54,474 nucleotides of DNA from Alcanivoracaceae bacterium (GCA_027324795.1 DAHVSB010000006.1:1-54474), one strand, 5' to 3'; numbered from the stretch's first letter, positions 19,475 to 31,198 are shown. Numbers and translations are program-made. Notes: generated by a model from the letters alone, not told the origin.

Positions 19475-19765
19475 ATGTCCCTTAGCCAAGATGACCTAAT
19501 CCGTTTGGCCAAGCTTTCACTGCTAAATTTTAGCGAAGCCGAGCTCAACGCATTGCAGCCTCGCCTCAATCAACTCACCAACGTGATAGCAGAATTAGCT
19601 TCCATCGACACTCAAGGCGCACAGCCACTTATCCACCCCTTCGATGGCACAGCGCCACTACGCACAGACGCGGTAACAGAACCTGATTACCGCGACCAAG
19701 TGTTGCCTTTGTCAGCCAATACGGCTGATTCCCATTATGTGGTACCGCAAGTCATTGAAGAATAG
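19475..19765 (+). CDS. gatC: Asp-tRNA(Asn)/Glu-tRNA(Gln) amidotransferase subunit C
   Basis: Small structural subunit of the GatCAB amidotransferase, which converts mischarged Asp-tRNA(Asn) or Glu-tRNA(Gln) to the correct amidated form. 96 residues with the family pattern [20 protein letters not shown] at the N-terminus and the C-terminal loop [24 protein letters not shown] that wraps around GatA. ACGGAGAA precedes the ATG. gatA begins 8 bp downstream. The window does not reveal whether the organism uses the complex for Asn, Gln or both. Confidence 0.93.
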   Translation: MSLSQDDLIRLAKLSLLNFSEAELNALQPRLNQLTNVIAELASIDTQGAQPLIHPFDGTAPLRTDAVTEPDYRDQVLPLSANTADSHYVVPQVIEE

Positions 19766-19773
19766 GAAGCGCC

Positions 19774-21231
19774 ATGCACCAACTTACATTAACTCAGTTA
19801 CAACAAGGGCTTGCCAACGGCGACTTTACTGCCACGGATATCGCGGAGCACTATTTATCGCGCATCGAAGCCCATGACCCACAACTTAATAGCTTTATCA
19901 CCATCACAGCTGACCAAGCATTAGCACAAGCCAAAGCCGCTGATAAAGCCCGCGCCAAAGGTGAAGCTGGCCCATTAAACGGCCTCCCCATTGCCCACAA
20001 AGATATGTTTTGCACCCAAGGGGTAAAAACCACTAGCGCCTCACGCATGCTTGATAACTTTGTGCCCCCTTATAACGCCACCGTGGTGGAGCGCTTACAG
20101 CAAGCCGGCATGGTGATGCTTGGCAAAACCAACATGGACGAATTTGCCATGGGTTCCTCCAACACCACCAGTTTTTATGGCGCCGTAAAAAACCCATGGC
20201 AGCCGGACTGCGTACCGGGTGGCTCCTCTGGCGGCTCCGCTGCTGCAGTGGCAGCACGCTTAACCCCTGCCGCCACGGGCTCCGATACGGGTGGCTCCAT
20301 TCGCCAGCCCGCAGCCCTTACAGGCATCACTGGGCTCAAACCCACCTATGGTCGTATTTCCCGTTGGGGCATGATTGCCCTCGCATCGAGCATGGACCAA
20401 GCGGGTCCCATGGCCACCACCGCAGAAGACTGCGCCTTACTACTCAACGCCCTCGCTGGCCACGATAATAAGGACAGCACCAGTGCCACCCAAGCGGCAG
20501 AAGACTATACCCAAGGATTACAGCAGCCCATTAGCGGTTTGCGTATTGGCGTGCCGGAAGAGTTTTTCCCTGAAACCCTATCTTCGGGTGTGGCCAACCC
20601 CGTGCGCGCTGCCCTCTCTTTACTTGAAGAGCAAGGCGCTGTGCTGGTGCCTATTTCTTTACCATGCCTTGCCTGGGTGGTGCCCACTTATACAGCGTTA
20701 GTTGCCGCAGAAGCCTGTTCTAACCTATCGCGTTTTGATGGCGTGCGCTTTGGCCACCAATGCGACAACCCCAAAGACATCGAAGATTTATTCACCCGTA
20801 GCCGCAGCGAAGGCTTTGGCGCCAATGTGAAAGAGCGCATTTTGCTCGGCAATAGCATGTTGTCAGTGGAGAACTACCAGCGTTATTACGTCAAAGCCCA
20901 ACAGGTGCGCCGCTTAATCAGCCAAGCCCTCACCGAAGCGTTGCAAGAAGTGGATCTTATCGCTGGCCCCACCACTCCAGATGTGGCCTTTGGTTTTGAT
21001 GATAAGCAAGACCCAGTGAGCATGAACCTTTCCGACACCTTCACCATAGGTGCCAATCTTGCGGGCTTACCGGCTATTTCTTTCCCAGTGGGCTTTGAGC
21101 AAGGCTTGCCCGTGGGCGCGCAACTTATTGGCGGTGCATTTAAGGAAGCTCAATTACTGCAAGTGGTGCATCAATATCAGCAGGCCACCCAATGGCACCA
21201 AGAAACCCCTAAGCTAGGAGCGGCACAATGA
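19774..21231 (+). CDS. gatA: Asp-tRNA(Asn)/Glu-tRNA(Gln) amidotransferase subunit A
   Basis: Glutaminase subunit that releases ammonia from glutamine and channels it to GatB. 485 residues of the amidase-signature family. The Ser-cisSer-Lys triad is visible: Lys in [12 protein letters not shown] (about residue 76), and both Ser residues within the glycine/serine-rich signature at about residues 148-182, which includes [13 protein letters not shown] and [12 protein letters not shown]. The stop overlaps the gatB ATG as ATGA (21228-21231), so GatA and GatB synthesis is probably coupled. Confidence 0.97.
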   Translation: MHQLTLTQLQQGLANGDFTATDIAEHYLSRIEAHDPQLNSFITITADQALAQAKAADKARAKGEAGPLNGLPIAHKDMFCTQGVKTTSASRMLDNFVPPYNATVVERLQQAGMVMLGKTNMDEFAMGSSNTTSFYGAVKNPWQPDCVPGGSSGGSAAAVAARLTPAATGSDTGGSIRQPAALTGITGLKPTYGRISRWGMIALASSMDQAGPMATTAEDCALLLNALAGHDNKDSTSATQAAEDYTQGLQQPISGLRIGVPEEFFPETLSSGVANPVRAALSLLEEQGAVLVPISLPCLAWVVPTYTALVAAEACSNLSRFDGVRFGHQCDNPKDIEDLFTRSRSEGFGANVKERILLGNSMLSVENYQRYYVKAQQVRRLISQALTEALQEVDLIAGPTTPDVAFGFDDKQDPVSMNLSDTFTIGANLAGLPAISFPVGFEQGLPVGAQLIGGAFKEAQLLQVVHQYQQATQWHQETPKLGAAQ

Positions 21232-22676
21232 TTGAATGGGAAACCGTTATTGGCCTCGAGGTGCATGTGCAACTCACCACGGCCTCCAAAATATTCTCGG
21301 GCTCGAGTACTGCCTTTGGCGCTGAGCCCAACAGCCAAGCTAGCCTCATTGATTTAGGCTTGCCTGGCACTTTACCGAGTGTAAACCGAGCCGCCATAGA
21401 GCAAGCCATCAGCTTTGGACTTGCCATAGGCGCCGACATCAACCAGCGCTCCGTGTTTGAGCGCAAGCACTATTTTTATCCCGACTCTCCCAAAGGCTAC
21501 CAAACCACACAAAATGACGAACCCATTGTGAAAGGCGGCGCCATCGAAATCGAGCTGGAAAACGGCGAGCGTAAAACCATTCGTATTCACCATGCTCACC
21601 TAGAAGAAGATGCAGGAAAATCAAGCCACGAGGGCTTTCAGGGTAATTCGGGCATTGATTTAAACCGCGCAGGCACCCCCCTCATTGAGGTAGTATCTGA
21701 ACCTGACATGCGCTCTGCAGAAGAAGCTGTGGCCTTTGCTCGCGCACTGTATAGCATCGTTACCACCCTTGGTGTGTGCGATGGCAAAATGGCTCAAGGC
21801 TCGTTGCGTTTTGATGTGAACGTTTCTGTGCGCCCTAAAGGCCAAGAAGAGTTTGGCACGCGCACCGAAACCAAAAACCTTAACTCTTTCCGCTTTATGG
21901 AAGCCTGCATCAAACAAGAAGTGGCACGCCAAATTGATGTACTCGAAGACGGCGGTAACGTGGTGCAAGAAACCCGCCTTTACAATGGCGACACCCACAC
22001 CGCTCGCTCCCTAAGAGTGAAAGAAGATGCAGACGACTACCGCTACTTCCCTTGTCCAGACATTCCCCCTGTGGTGGTAAGCAGCGAAGATATAGAAGCA
22101 CTAAAAGCGGCACTGCCTGAGCTACCCGAGGCACGTAAAGCACGCTTTGTGAGCGAATACGAACTGTCGAACTACGACGCCACCCAGCTCACCACGGAGC
22201 GTCACACCGCGGATTACTTTGAAGCAGTGGCCAAACATTGCGGCGACGCCAAGCTAGCGGCTAACTGGGTACTCGGGGATGTGGCTGGCATGCTTAACCA
22301 ACAGGAACTAAGCATTACGGACTCCCCCATTAGTGCAGAGCAGCTCGGCGAGCTGATCACTCGCATTAAAGATGGCACTATTTCTGGTCGCATCGCCAAG
22401 CAAGTGTTTGATGCCGTGTGCGAGAGTGGCAAAAGCCCCGATGCCATCATCGAAGAGCAAGGGTTAAAACAAGTGTCCGATTCTGGCGCACTTGAAAAAA
22501 TCGTAGACCAAGTGCTAGCCGACAATCCGGAGCAAGTGGAAGCCTTCCGCGCTGCCGAAGAGCACCGCCAAAAACGTATGTTCGGTTTCTTTGTGGGCCA
22601 AACCATGCGCTTAAGCCAAGGCAAAGCAAACCCACAGCAGGTGAACCAAATCCTGCAAGAAAAATTAAAAGGATAA
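21228..22676 (+). CDS. gatB: Asp-tRNA(Asn)/Glu-tRNA(Gln) amidotransferase subunit B
   Basis: Kinase and transamidase subunit that phosphorylates the mischarged aminoacyl group and replaces it with an amide. 482 residues: the cradle domain begins with [13 protein letters not shown] and contains [15 protein letters not shown] (about 78-92) and [16 protein letters not shown] helical domain and the C-terminal YqeY-like domain (about residues 330-480) follow and recognise the tRNA. The normal gatC-A-B order and overlap with gatA are kept. The next gene starts 3 bp after the stop. Confidence 0.97.
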   Translation: MIEWETVIGLEVHVQLTTASKIFSGSSTAFGAEPNSQASLIDLGLPGTLPSVNRAAIEQAISFGLAIGADINQRSVFERKHYFYPDSPKGYQTTQNDEPIVKGGAIEIELENGERKTIRIHHAHLEEDAGKSSHEGFQGNSGIDLNRAGTPLIEVVSEPDMRSAEEAVAFARALYSIVTTLGVCDGKMAQGSLRFDVNVSVRPKGQEEFGTRTETKNLNSFRFMEACIKQEVARQIDVLEDGGNVVQETRLYNGDTHTARSLRVKEDADDYRYFPCPDIPPVVVSSEDIEALKAALPELPEARKARFVSEYELSNYDATQLTTERHTADYFEAVAKHCGDAKLAANWVLGDVAGMLNQQELSITDSPISAEQLGELITRIKDGTISGRIAKQVFDAVCESGKSPDAIIEEQGLKQVSDSGALEKIVDQVLADNPEQVEAFRAAEEHRQKRMFGFFVGQTMRLSQGKANPQQVNQILQEKLKG

Positions 22677-22679
22677 ATC

Positions 22680-23495
22680 ATGAGCACCAAAGAGTTTCGG
22701 CAACGCGTACGCGTTGATATAGAGAATCATATTGCTCAAGTTCGCATGATTCGTAGTGAAAAGTACAACGGCTTAGATTTGGCCATGCTCCACGCCTTAA
22801 TTGAAGCCGCCGAATGGCTGCGCCCACAGCGCGAACTAAGAGCGGTGATATTAAGCGGTGAAGGAGCAGCTTTTAGTACAGGGCTTGATGTGGCGAGCGT
22901 TACCAAGGCTCCCGCTAAAATGTTCGCCGCTTTTATCCCTTGGAGCAAAAGCGACAACGTATTTCAACGCGCTTGCTGGGCTTGGCGCCAAGTCCCCGTC
23001 CCCGTGATTGCAGCACTCCACGGCCACTGCTACGGTGGCGCTCTGCAAATTGCGTTAGCAGCAGATTTCCGCTTTAGCACCCCCGATTGCAAGCTCTCAG
23101 TGATGGAAATAAAGTGGGGCCTAGTGCCAGATATGACGGGCACCCTTACCCTACGTGAACTCTTGCCCATGGACGTGGCAAAGAAACTGGCCATGACAGG
23201 CGAAGTCATAAGTGCTGAGCAAGGTTTGCAATACCATTTGGTGACAGAGCTCCACGAAGACCCAGTGGCTGCTGCCCTAGCGTTTTGCGATACCTTGGTG
23301 GAGAAATCCCCCGATGCTCTAGGCACCATCAAGGTGCTGTTTCAGGATAACTGGCACGCTAGCCCCAAGCGTGCTTTAGCGCGGGAGCGCTTAGCGCAAT
23401 TGCGAATCTTGCTAAATAGCAATCAACGCCGCGCCGCTCAAGCGGCCATCAAAAAACAAGTGGCAAAATTCCAGCCACGCAAGCTGCCACACTAA
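22680..23495 (+). CDS. Enoyl-CoA hydratase/isomerase (crotonase) family protein
   Basis: 271 residues of the crotonase fold. The oxyanion-hole segments are present: SGEGAAFSTGLDVASV (about 60-75) and HGHCYGGALQIALAADFRF (about 113-131). At the position of the first catalytic Glu of authentic enoyl-CoA hydratases (GGGxE) this protein has Gln (GGALQ). The second Glu is kept in VMEIKWGLVPDMTGT. A different substrate, isomerase activity or weak hydration is therefore possible. It starts 3 bp after gatB with AAGGA, so it is probably the last gene of the gatCAB transcript. The link between tRNA amidation and acyl-CoA metabolism is likely accidental. Confidence 0.85.
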   Translation: MSTKEFRQRVRVDIENHIAQVRMIRSEKYNGLDLAMLHALIEAAEWLRPQRELRAVILSGEGAAFSTGLDVASVTKAPAKMFAAFIPWSKSDNVFQRACWAWRQVPVPVIAALHGHCYGGALQIALAADFRFSTPDCKLSVMEIKWGLVPDMTGTLTLRELLPMDVAKKLAMTGEVISAEQGLQYHLVTELHEDPVAAALAFCDTLVEKSPDALGTIKVLFQDNWHASPKRALARERLAQLRILLNSNQRRAAQAAIKKQVAKFQPRKLPH

Positions 23496-23504
23496 CTCTT
23501 CCTT

Positions 23505-23530
23505 GGCCTAGCACTCGCTAGGCCCCTTTC
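23505..23530 (+). terminator. Candidate terminator after the gatCAB unit
   Basis: GGCCTAGC (23505-23512) and GCTAGGCC (23517-23524) form a perfect 8 bp stem with loop ACTC, 10 bp after the crotonase gene stop. The following tract CCTTTCCCC is T-poor, so termination efficiency is uncertain. Confidence 0.45.
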
Positions 23531-23591
23531 CCCTGCGCTCATTTCAAGGCAAACTACCCTCGAGTTATTGCCATACTGCAAAGGGGTTATC

Positions 23592-26030
23592 TTGAAAAGC
23601 TTATCAACTGTTTTCGCATTTATTTTAGGGTTCTCCCTTATGGTTTGGCTGCCCGCTCATGGGCAACAACAAGCGCTATCCACCGCTGATCCAACCGTTT
23701 ATACCGCGCTTGAAAAGCGCCTTCATACGGCAATACAGCAGCGCCAATTACTCGAACAAGAACAATTCACTCTACAGCAACACATTGCCAATAGCCGCCA
23801 ACTAATGGAGCAACTGCAGGCTCAAACGGATGCCCTCGAAGGCAGCCTATTATTAGCGCAGCTTTTGTATCAACAACAACAGCAGCTACCCGAACCCTCG
23901 CCGTTATTGTTTAGCGACAACGAAATTGCCGATTGGCGCATTGAGCAATTTGAGTTACAACAACTCATCAAAGAAAATAGCAATGCGAACACTGCTAAAG
24001 AGCTTTACAGCCATTTAGAGCAAGTGGCCACCTTGGCTATTCAAAACCGAGGGCTGCATCAAGAGCTCACCAGCATGCTAAAAGAAAGCCACGAGCTCAT
24101 TACAGAGCAGCTCTTTTGGATGCCCAGCAGCCGCCCACTTAATCGTCATTGGTGGCAACAATTACCCTATAAGCTGTGGCACGACATGAGTCATGCCCCC
24201 CTTGCTCCTTTAACCGCCGCCGCTATAAATGGCATCAAAAAACAATGGCCATGGTTGCTACTTGCAGGCTTATTCAGTGTGGGCTTACGCATGTATCGCC
24301 AACGTTGGCGCGCGCAACTTGAAGCAATACAAGAACAAGTGGGGTTTGTGCATTACGATGAACCCTTCCACACCGCCAAGGCTGTCTTTCTCAGCGCCTT
24401 ACTGGTCTTACCTTGGCCCTTATTATTACTCGCTAGCGCCATTATTTGGCTTCCTTCTTACAGCGAGCAACCTATTGCGTTCGCCATCCACTGGCAGCTA
24501 GCTATTGCCTTATGGTTCATTCTGTGGGCACGCCTACTACTACAGGACAATGGAATTGCCATTGGGCACTTCCGCTGGAGCGCCTCTTTTTGCCAGCAAG
24601 TATCACGGCGCTTGGCTCATTTTGCGTGGCTGCTGCTTCCGCTGCTGTGGTGCATTCAGCTCGGCTTTAAGCAGCCCGCAAGTTTACTCAGCAACTCACT
24701 GGCCCCCCTCGTATTCATATTGTGTTGCGCTTGGCTAGCCCTATTACTATGGCGCCCTTTGCCGCACCAACAAGAAAAACTCCCCCTACGTCAAGTGCTC
24801 ACCTCCCTTTTGCTCATTGCAGTACCATTCACCATGGCTGCTGCCACCGCCTTGGGTTATCACTTTAGTGCCATTACTCTGATGCAGCGCTCCCTAAGCT
24901 CGGCCGCTGTGATTTGGCTCAGCATAGTGTTGTACCAAATGGCTTTGCGCACCATCACTGTACTAGCTCGCCAACTGGCCCATCATCGGGCGGTATTGCG
25001 CCGTCAGTACCACGAGCAAAAAGGCGATGTGCTAGATAACCACAGCAGCGCCGAAGAAGATGCCTTGGAAGTGGATCTTTATCGTCTCAATGAGCAAGCG
25101 TTGCAGTTAATCCGTTGGATGGCTGTGCTAGCAGCCTCGCTGGTGTTGTATTACCTTTGGGCCGACATCATTGGCACACTCTCCTACCTAAACCGCATTA
25201 CCCTTTGGCAAAGCAGCGGAGGCGACGCCACCACGCTAGGGCATGCGCTCGGTGCTGGTCTTATTTTAGCGGTAAGCCTTGTTATGGCTCGCAACCTACC
25301 TGCCCTTGTGGCGGTAACCCTGCTCTCACGCTTGGCTTTAAAGCCTGGGAGCAGCTACACCATTACCGCCTTGCTCACCTATGTGCTCACCGCCACTGGC
25401 ATTGTGTGGGCGCTTGCAGTGATAGGGGTGTCTTGGGATAAGTTGCAATGGTTAGTAGCAGCGCTGGGCTTTGGGCTAGGCTTTGGGCTACAAGAGATTT
25501 TTGCCAACTTTGTCTCTGGCATTATTTTATTATTTGAACGCCCCGTTCGCGTGGGCGATTACGTCAGCATTGGCACCTACACAGGGACAGTGACACGTAT
25601 TCGTATCCGTGCCACAACCATTCGCGACAACGACAAACGCGAAGTCATCTTACCCAACAAAGCTTTTGTCACCGATCGCTTCACCAACTGGACACTTACC
25701 GACACCACCACCCGCATTAGTATTACCGTGGGCTTTGATTATGACGCTGATCTTGTGGCCACCAAGCAATTGCTGCTTGATGCCGCCAACAACAATCCTA
25801 GAGTGCTTAAAGACCCAGCACCCGCGGCTCTATTTACTAACTTTCAAGACAGCACCTTAGAGCACACACTGAGAGTGCATGTCAAAACCTTATCCGATCG
25901 CTCTCGCGCCATCGATGAATTAAACCGCAATATTATGGAGCTAGCTCGCGAGCGCAATTTAAACATTGCTTTCAACCAACTTGAAGTCACGCTCAAGAAC
26001 CAGGAAGGCAAGGTACTTAACATGGTATAA
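23592..26030 (+). CDS. Large MscS-family mechanosensitive channel (MscK/MscM-like)
   Basis: About 812 residues: signal peptide (MKSLSTVFAFILGF... to about residue 25), a periplasmic glutamine-rich coiled-coil region (about 30-170), around ten transmembrane helices (about 210-620), and a C-terminal MscS core. The pore-lining helix and following beta domain are seen in LVAALGFGLGFGLQEIFAN, FERPVRVGDYVSIGTYTG and ILPNKAFVTDRFTNWTL. It probably releases solutes on hypo-osmotic shock. I preferred the TTG at 23592, which follows AAAGGGG and gives a clean signal peptide; another TTG at 23568 lacks a good ribosome site. It stands alone between the gatCAB unit and fadBA. Confidence 0.9.
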   Translation: MKSLSTVFAFILGFSLMVWLPAHGQQQALSTADPTVYTALEKRLHTAIQQRQLLEQEQFTLQQHIANSRQLMEQLQAQTDALEGSLLLAQLLYQQQQQLPEPSPLLFSDNEIADWRIEQFELQQLIKENSNANTAKELYSHLEQVATLAIQNRGLHQELTSMLKESHELITEQLFWMPSSRPLNRHWWQQLPYKLWHDMSHAPLAPLTAAAINGIKKQWPWLLLAGLFSVGLRMYRQRWRAQLEAIQEQVGFVHYDEPFHTAKAVFLSALLVLPWPLLLLASAIIWLPSYSEQPIAFAIHWQLAIALWFILWARLLLQDNGIAIGHFRWSASFCQQVSRRLAHFAWLLLPLLWCIQLGFKQPASLLSNSLAPLVFILCCAWLALLLWRPLPHQQEKLPLRQVLTSLLLIAVPFTMAAATALGYHFSAITLMQRSLSSAAVIWLSIVLYQMALRTITVLARQLAHHRAVLRRQYHEQKGDVLDNHSSAEEDALEVDLYRLNEQALQLIRWMAVLAASLVLYYLWADIIGTLSYLNRITLWQSSGGDATTLGHALGAGLILAVSLVMARNLPALVAVTLLSRLALKPGSSYTITALLTYVLTATGIVWALAVIGVSWDKLQWLVAALGFGLGFGLQEIFANFVSGIILLFERPVRVGDYVSIGTYTGTVTRIRIRATTIRDNDKREVILPNKAFVTDRFTNWTLTDTTTRISITVGFDYDADLVATKQLLLDAANNNPRVLKDPAPAALFTNFQDSTLEHTLRVHVKTLSDRSRAIDELNRNIMELARERNLNIAFNQLEVTLKNQEGKVLNMV

Positions 26031-26128
26031 GGCAGCAAAGTGGCCAAAATTCAAGCAACCCTGCACAATTTAGACCAAACAGTCACAAAGATATAACAGA
26101 AAAGGGTCAAACTCTTGCGTATTTTGCC

Positions 26129-26276
26129 TATACTAAGGCCTCGCATATTTAGGCTTTATCTAGCCATGGGGAAAACCCCAGCGTTTTAGGCCGCCGAACT
26201 CTATTTAGAGTTGGCTGTCTGTGTTTCACGGGGCACCTAGTGCCAACCGTTCCGATACCATTTGGAGAGCATCACT
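26129..26276 (+). promoter_or_regulatory. Structured leader and putative promoter of fadBA
   Basis: TATACT at 26129-26134 is a possible -10 element. Downstream, before the fadB ATG, are three perfect inverted repeats: TGGGG-AAAA-CCCCA (26167-26180), AACTCTA-TT-TAGAGTT (26197-26212) and GGCAC-CTA-GTGCC (26232-26244). They could be operators or RNA hairpins in a leader of roughly 135 nt. No good -35 box is seen, and none matches an operator I can name. Confidence 0.4.
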
Positions 26277-28427
26277 ATGATCTACTCTGGCCCGTCCGTC
26301 AGCGTTGAGCTGCTTGACGATGGCATCGCCGAGTTGAAGTTTGATCTTCAGGGCGAATCCGTCAATAAATTTGATCGCGGCACTTTAGAAGATTTTGGCA
26401 AAGCCGTCGACGCCATTAAAGCAAACCAAGATGTCAAAGGGGTAATCGTTACCTCTGGCAAGAGCGTGTTTATCGTGGGCGCCGACATCACCGAATTCAC
26501 CGATATGTTTAAGCTGCCCGAGGAAGAAATTGCCCAATGGTGCTTAAGCGCTAACAAGGTATTTAATGCCTTTGAAGACTTGCCCGTACCCACAGTGTGT
26601 GCGGTGAACGGCATCGCTCTAGGCGGTGGTCTTGAAATGGCGCTATCTTGTGATTTCCGCGTATTAAGCACCAAAGCACAAGTGGGCCTCCCTGAAGTGA
26701 AGCTTGGTTTATTCCCCGGCTTCGGCGGCACCGTACGTTTACCTCGCCTCATTGGTGTGGATAACGCTGCTGAGTGGATCGCCGCAGGCGGCCAGCACAA
26801 AGCTGAACGCGCTCTAAAAGATGGCGTTGCTGATGCCGTTGTAGCGCCTGAGCAGTTAAAAGATGCTGCCATTGCGTTAGTAAAAGAGTGCCTCGAAGGC
26901 AAAATTGATCACCTTGCTAAGCGCCAAGAAAAGCTTGAGCCGCTTAAATTGCCACCCCTCGAAAACATGATGGCATTCCAAACTTCTGGTGCTATGGTGG
27001 CCCAGCAGGCGGGTCGCAACTACCCAGCACCCATGGCAGCCATCAACACCATGCAGCAGCACGCTGGCATGAACCGCGATCAAGCTCTAGAAGTGGAAGC
27101 CAAAGGCTTTGCTAAAGTAGCTAAGACCCCACAAGCCACTGCTCTTGTTGGCCTCTTCTTAGCAGACCAAGCCGTAAAACGTGCCAATGGTGCCCACATT
27201 AAGAAAGGCGCCGCCGAAGTGAAGCAAGCCGCGGTGCTTGGTGCTGGTATCATGGGTGGTGGTATCGCTTACCAAAGCGCTTCCAAAGGCACCCCCATCA
27301 TTATGAAAGACATTGCCGACAGTGCACTTGAGCTCGGCATGAAAGAAGCTAGCGGCTTGCTTGAGCGTCAGCTGAAGCGCAAGCGCATTGATGGTGCCAA
27401 AATGGCCAAAACCCTCTCTTCCATTCGCCCCACCCTTAACTACGGCGACTTCGGTAACGTGGACGTAGTAGTAGAAGCCGTGGTGGAAAACGAGAAGGTG
27501 AAAAAAGCCGTTCTTGCTGAAACCGAAGCCGAGCTAAAAGATGGCGCGGTATTAGCTTCCAACACCTCTACTATTTCCATTAACCGCTTAGCGGAAGCGG
27601 TGAAAAAGCCTGAAAACTTCGCCGGTATGCACTTCTTTAACCCTGTGCATATGATGCCCTTGGTGGAAATTATCCGCGGCGAAAAAACCTCTGATGAAAC
27701 CGTTGCTACTCTCGTAAAATACGCCCAAGACATGGGTAAAAACCCGGTAGTGGTGAACGACTGCCCCGGTTTCCTAGTAAACCGCGTATTGTTCCCCTAC
27801 TTCGGCGGTTTCGGCATCTTGCTACGTGATGGCGCTGATTTCCAAGCCGTTGATAAGGTAATGGAAAAGTTCGGTTGGCCCATGGGCCCTGCTTACTTGC
27901 TCGACGTGGTGGGTATTGATACCGGCGTTCACGCTGCAGCAGTAATGGCTGAAGGCTTCCCCGAGCGTATGCAGTACGGCTTTAAAGACGCCACCACCGT
28001 AATGTACGAAAACGAGCGTTACGGTCAGAAGAACGATAAGGGCTTCTACAAGTACGAGCTCGACAAGCGCGGCCGTAAGCAAAAAGTGGTTGATGAAACC
28101 ACCTATGAGCTACTGGCTGGCCACGTGGGTGAGCGTAAAGAGTTTGATGAAGAAGAAATCATCGCACGTCTCATGATCCCCATGTGCACCGAAACTGTTC
28201 GTTGCCTCGAAGATAACATTGTAGGCTCTGCTGCAGAAGCTGATATGGCCATGATTTACGGCATTGGCTTCCCTCCATTCCGCGGCGGCCCCTTACGTTA
28301 CATTGATTCCATTGGCGTAAAAGCCTTCGTCGAGCTATGCGATAAATACGCCCACTTAGGTGGTATTTACGAAGCGCCACAAATGTTGCGCGACATGGCT
28401 GCCAAAGACGAAAGCTTCTTCGGCTAA
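26277..28427 (+). CDS. fadB: Fatty acid oxidation complex subunit alpha
   Basis: Bifunctional enoyl-CoA hydratase and 3-hydroxyacyl-CoA dehydrogenase of aerobic beta-oxidation, acting as an alpha2beta2 complex with FadA. About 716 residues. The hydratase half keeps both catalytic Glu residues ([12 protein letters not shown] and [16 protein letters not shown], about 110-150). The dehydrogenase half begins with the NAD-binding [16 protein letters not shown] (about 322-337) and has the catalytic His in [13 protein letters not shown] (about 450). GGAGAG precedes the ATG at 26277; the frame continues upstream to a TTG at 26262 but without a ribosome site. fadA follows at 23 bp. Confidence 0.97.
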   Translation: MIYSGPSVSVELLDDGIAELKFDLQGESVNKFDRGTLEDFGKAVDAIKANQDVKGVIVTSGKSVFIVGADITEFTDMFKLPEEEIAQWCLSANKVFNAFEDLPVPTVCAVNGIALGGGLEMALSCDFRVLSTKAQVGLPEVKLGLFPGFGGTVRLPRLIGVDNAAEWIAAGGQHKAERALKDGVADAVVAPEQLKDAAIALVKECLEGKIDHLAKRQEKLEPLKLPPLENMMAFQTSGAMVAQQAGRNYPAPMAAINTMQQHAGMNRDQALEVEAKGFAKVAKTPQATALVGLFLADQAVKRANGAHIKKGAAEVKQAAVLGAGIMGGGIAYQSASKGTPIIMKDIADSALELGMKEASGLLERQLKRKRIDGAKMAKTLSSIRPTLNYGDFGNVDVVVEAVVENEKVKKAVLAETEAELKDGAVLASNTSTISINRLAEAVKKPENFAGMHFFNPVHMMPLVEIIRGEKTSDETVATLVKYAQDMGKNPVVVNDCPGFLVNRVLFPYFGGFGILLRDGADFQAVDKVMEKFGWPMGPAYLLDVVGIDTGVHAAAVMAEGFPERMQYGFKDATTVMYENERYGQKNDKGFYKYELDKRGRKQKVVDETTYELLAGHVGERKEFDEEEIIARLMIPMCTETVRCLEDNIVGSAAEADMAMIYGIGFPPFRGGPLRYIDSIGVKAFVELCDKYAHLGGIYEAPQMLRDMAAKDESFFG

Positions 28428-28438
28428 TCGGACATTAG

Positions 28439-29626
<1,188 letters not shown>

Positions 29627-29645
29627 CGCTTGTTATCCCGCTCAA

Positions 29646-29678
29646 ACAAAAACCCCAGCTTTTTAGCTGGGGTTTTTT
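29646..29678 (+). terminator. Bidirectional rho-independent terminator, fadA / hemN
   Basis: ACCCCAGCT (29652-29660) pairs with AGCTGGGGT (29665-29673) across a TTTT loop, flanked by an A-run on the left and a T-run on the right. It can therefore serve both the rightward fadBA transcript and the convergent hemN transcript, whose stop is at 29694. Confidence 0.9.
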
Positions 29679-29693
29679 ATTGCTCTTATTCAG

Positions 29694-31064
29694 TTAAATG
29701 GCTCTGGAATAACGCTCCGGCCCCGCCACCGTAATATATTCATCAAACACCATGGCAATGTTGCGCAGGAACAAACGCCCTTTAGGGGTCACTTTTAGCT
29801 GATCAGTGCCAAGCAAAATTAATCCGTCCGCCACCAGCTCGGTGACATTCTCTAGCTCTGCGGCAAAATATTCACCCACTTTAATACCAAATTCTGCCTC
29901 TATTTGGGCAAAGTCTAAGACCCCTTGGCACATAATATCTTGGATCACACGGCGACGAAGCTTGTCTTCTTCGGTCAAGGTAAAACCACGCATCACTGGC
30001 AATCGCCCTTCACCCAAGGCTTCTTGGTAGGCAAAAATATCCCGCGTGTGTTGTGCATAAGTGGTATCTAAGTAACCAATAGCAGACACACCCAAGGCCA
30101 ACATATCGAGCTCTGCGTAAGTGGAATACCCTTGAAAGTTACGCTGCAAGGTACCCTCTTTTAAGGCAATGGCCAGCTCATCCTCAGGCAAAGCAAAGTG
30201 ATCCATGCCGATATATTCATAGCCCGCCTCGGTGAAGGCATCGATGGTGAGCTCAAGCAGTTGAAGCTTTTCTTCGCTGTCAGGCAAATCCGCTTCATTG
30301 ATTTGTTTTTGCGTTTTAAACAACTGTGGCATGTGAGCGTAACTGTACACAGCTAAACGCTCAGGTCGCATGGCAATCACAGTGTCTAATGTTTGCGCAA
30401 AGCTCTCTACGGTTTGCTTAGGCAGGCCATAAATCAAATCCACATTAGTGGATCTAAACCCGAGTTTGCGCCCTGTTGTTAGTACCGCTTGGGTTTGCTC
30501 CACCGATTGAATACGGTTAACGGCTTGTTGTACCTCTGGATCAAAATCCTGCACACCCAAGCTCATGCGGTTAAAACCGAGCTCTTTGAGCACAGCAAGC
30601 TTCTCATCGGTAACAGTGCGCGGATCTATCTCAATAGAAAACTCCCGCTCAGGCGCATCGCTTAAACGAAAGTGTTTGCGTAAATCTCCCATCACCCTGC
30701 GTAAATCTGCTTCATTGAGGTAAGTGGGCGTACCGCCACCAAAATGCAGTTGCGTCACTTCTCGCCCGCCAAACCATTTGGCCTGCATCTCCATTTCTAT
30801 TTCAAGAAAATCTAAGTAGCTTTCTGCACGCTTGTAATTAGCGGTAATCACCTTGTTGCAGCCGCAATAAAAACAAATGGTATTGCAAAAGGGGATGTGC
30901 ACATACAAGGAAAGCGGCGCCTCTTTTTTCCCTACTTGCGCCGCCACCTGGGCATATTCCAGTGCACCAAATTCCTCAGAAAATTGTGGCGCCGTAGGGT
31001 ATGACGTATAACGCGGGCCGCGCACATCGTATTTACGCAACAGGTTACGATCAAACTGCAACAT
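29694..31064 (-). CDS. hemN: Oxygen-independent coproporphyrinogen III oxidase
   Basis: Radical-SAM enzyme that decarboxylates coproporphyrinogen III to protoporphyrinogen IX without oxygen in heme synthesis. About 456 residues. The [4Fe-4S] motif CNTICFYCGC (CxxxCxxC, about residues 60-70) and the glycine-rich LHFGGGTPTYL (about 108-118) are clear, and the start MLQFDRNLLRKYDVRGPRYT is typical. I set the start at 31064 after GAGGAG; the frame is open to 31289 but the extra 75 residues have no family counterpart. An Anr/Fnr-like site lies 80-93 bp upstream, suggesting induction at low oxygen. Confidence 0.96.
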   Translation of the reverse strand: MLQFDRNLLRKYDVRGPRYTSYPTAPQFSEEFGALEYAQVAAQVGKKEAPLSLYVHIPFCNTICFYCGCNKVITANYKRAESYLDFLEIEMEMQAKWFGGREVTQLHFGGGTPTYLNEADLRRVMGDLRKHFRLSDAPEREFSIEIDPRTVTDEKLAVLKELGFNRMSLGVQDFDPEVQQAVNRIQSVEQTQAVLTTGRKLGFRSTNVDLIYGLPKQTVESFAQTLDTVIAMRPERLAVYSYAHMPQLFKTQKQINEADLPDSEEKLQLLELTIDAFTEAGYEYIGMDHFALPEDELAIALKEGTLQRNFQGYSTYAELDMLALGVSAIGYLDTTYAQHTRDIFAYQEALGEGRLPVMRGFTLTEEDKLRRRVIQDIMCQGVLDFAQIEAEFGIKVGEYFAAELENVTELVADGLILLGTDQLKVTPKGRLFLRNIAMVFDEYITVAGPERYSRAI

Positions 31065-31143
31065 GGCTCTGTTTCTCCTCCTCACATGATGAGACAAAGC
31101 ATAACGAATTCTGTATAAGAAGGTGGAAATATGGCAGGGAAAA

Positions 31144-31157
31144 TTGATTGAGAACAA
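31144..31157 (-). promoter_or_regulatory. Putative Anr/Fnr box upstream of hemN
   Basis: On the hemN-coding strand this reads TTGTT-CTCA-ATCAA, matching 9 of 10 fixed positions of the Fnr/Anr consensus TTGAT-N4-ATCAA. A TCTTAT/TATACA -10-like stretch lies about 25-35 bp downstream (31112-31120), a spacing close to that of class II Fnr-activated promoters. Anr control of hemN is known in Pseudomonas; that it applies here is inference. Confidence 0.6.
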
Positions 31158-31198
31158 GGTTGCCGCAACAGCTTTTTTCCCAACGCTAATATGGCGCA

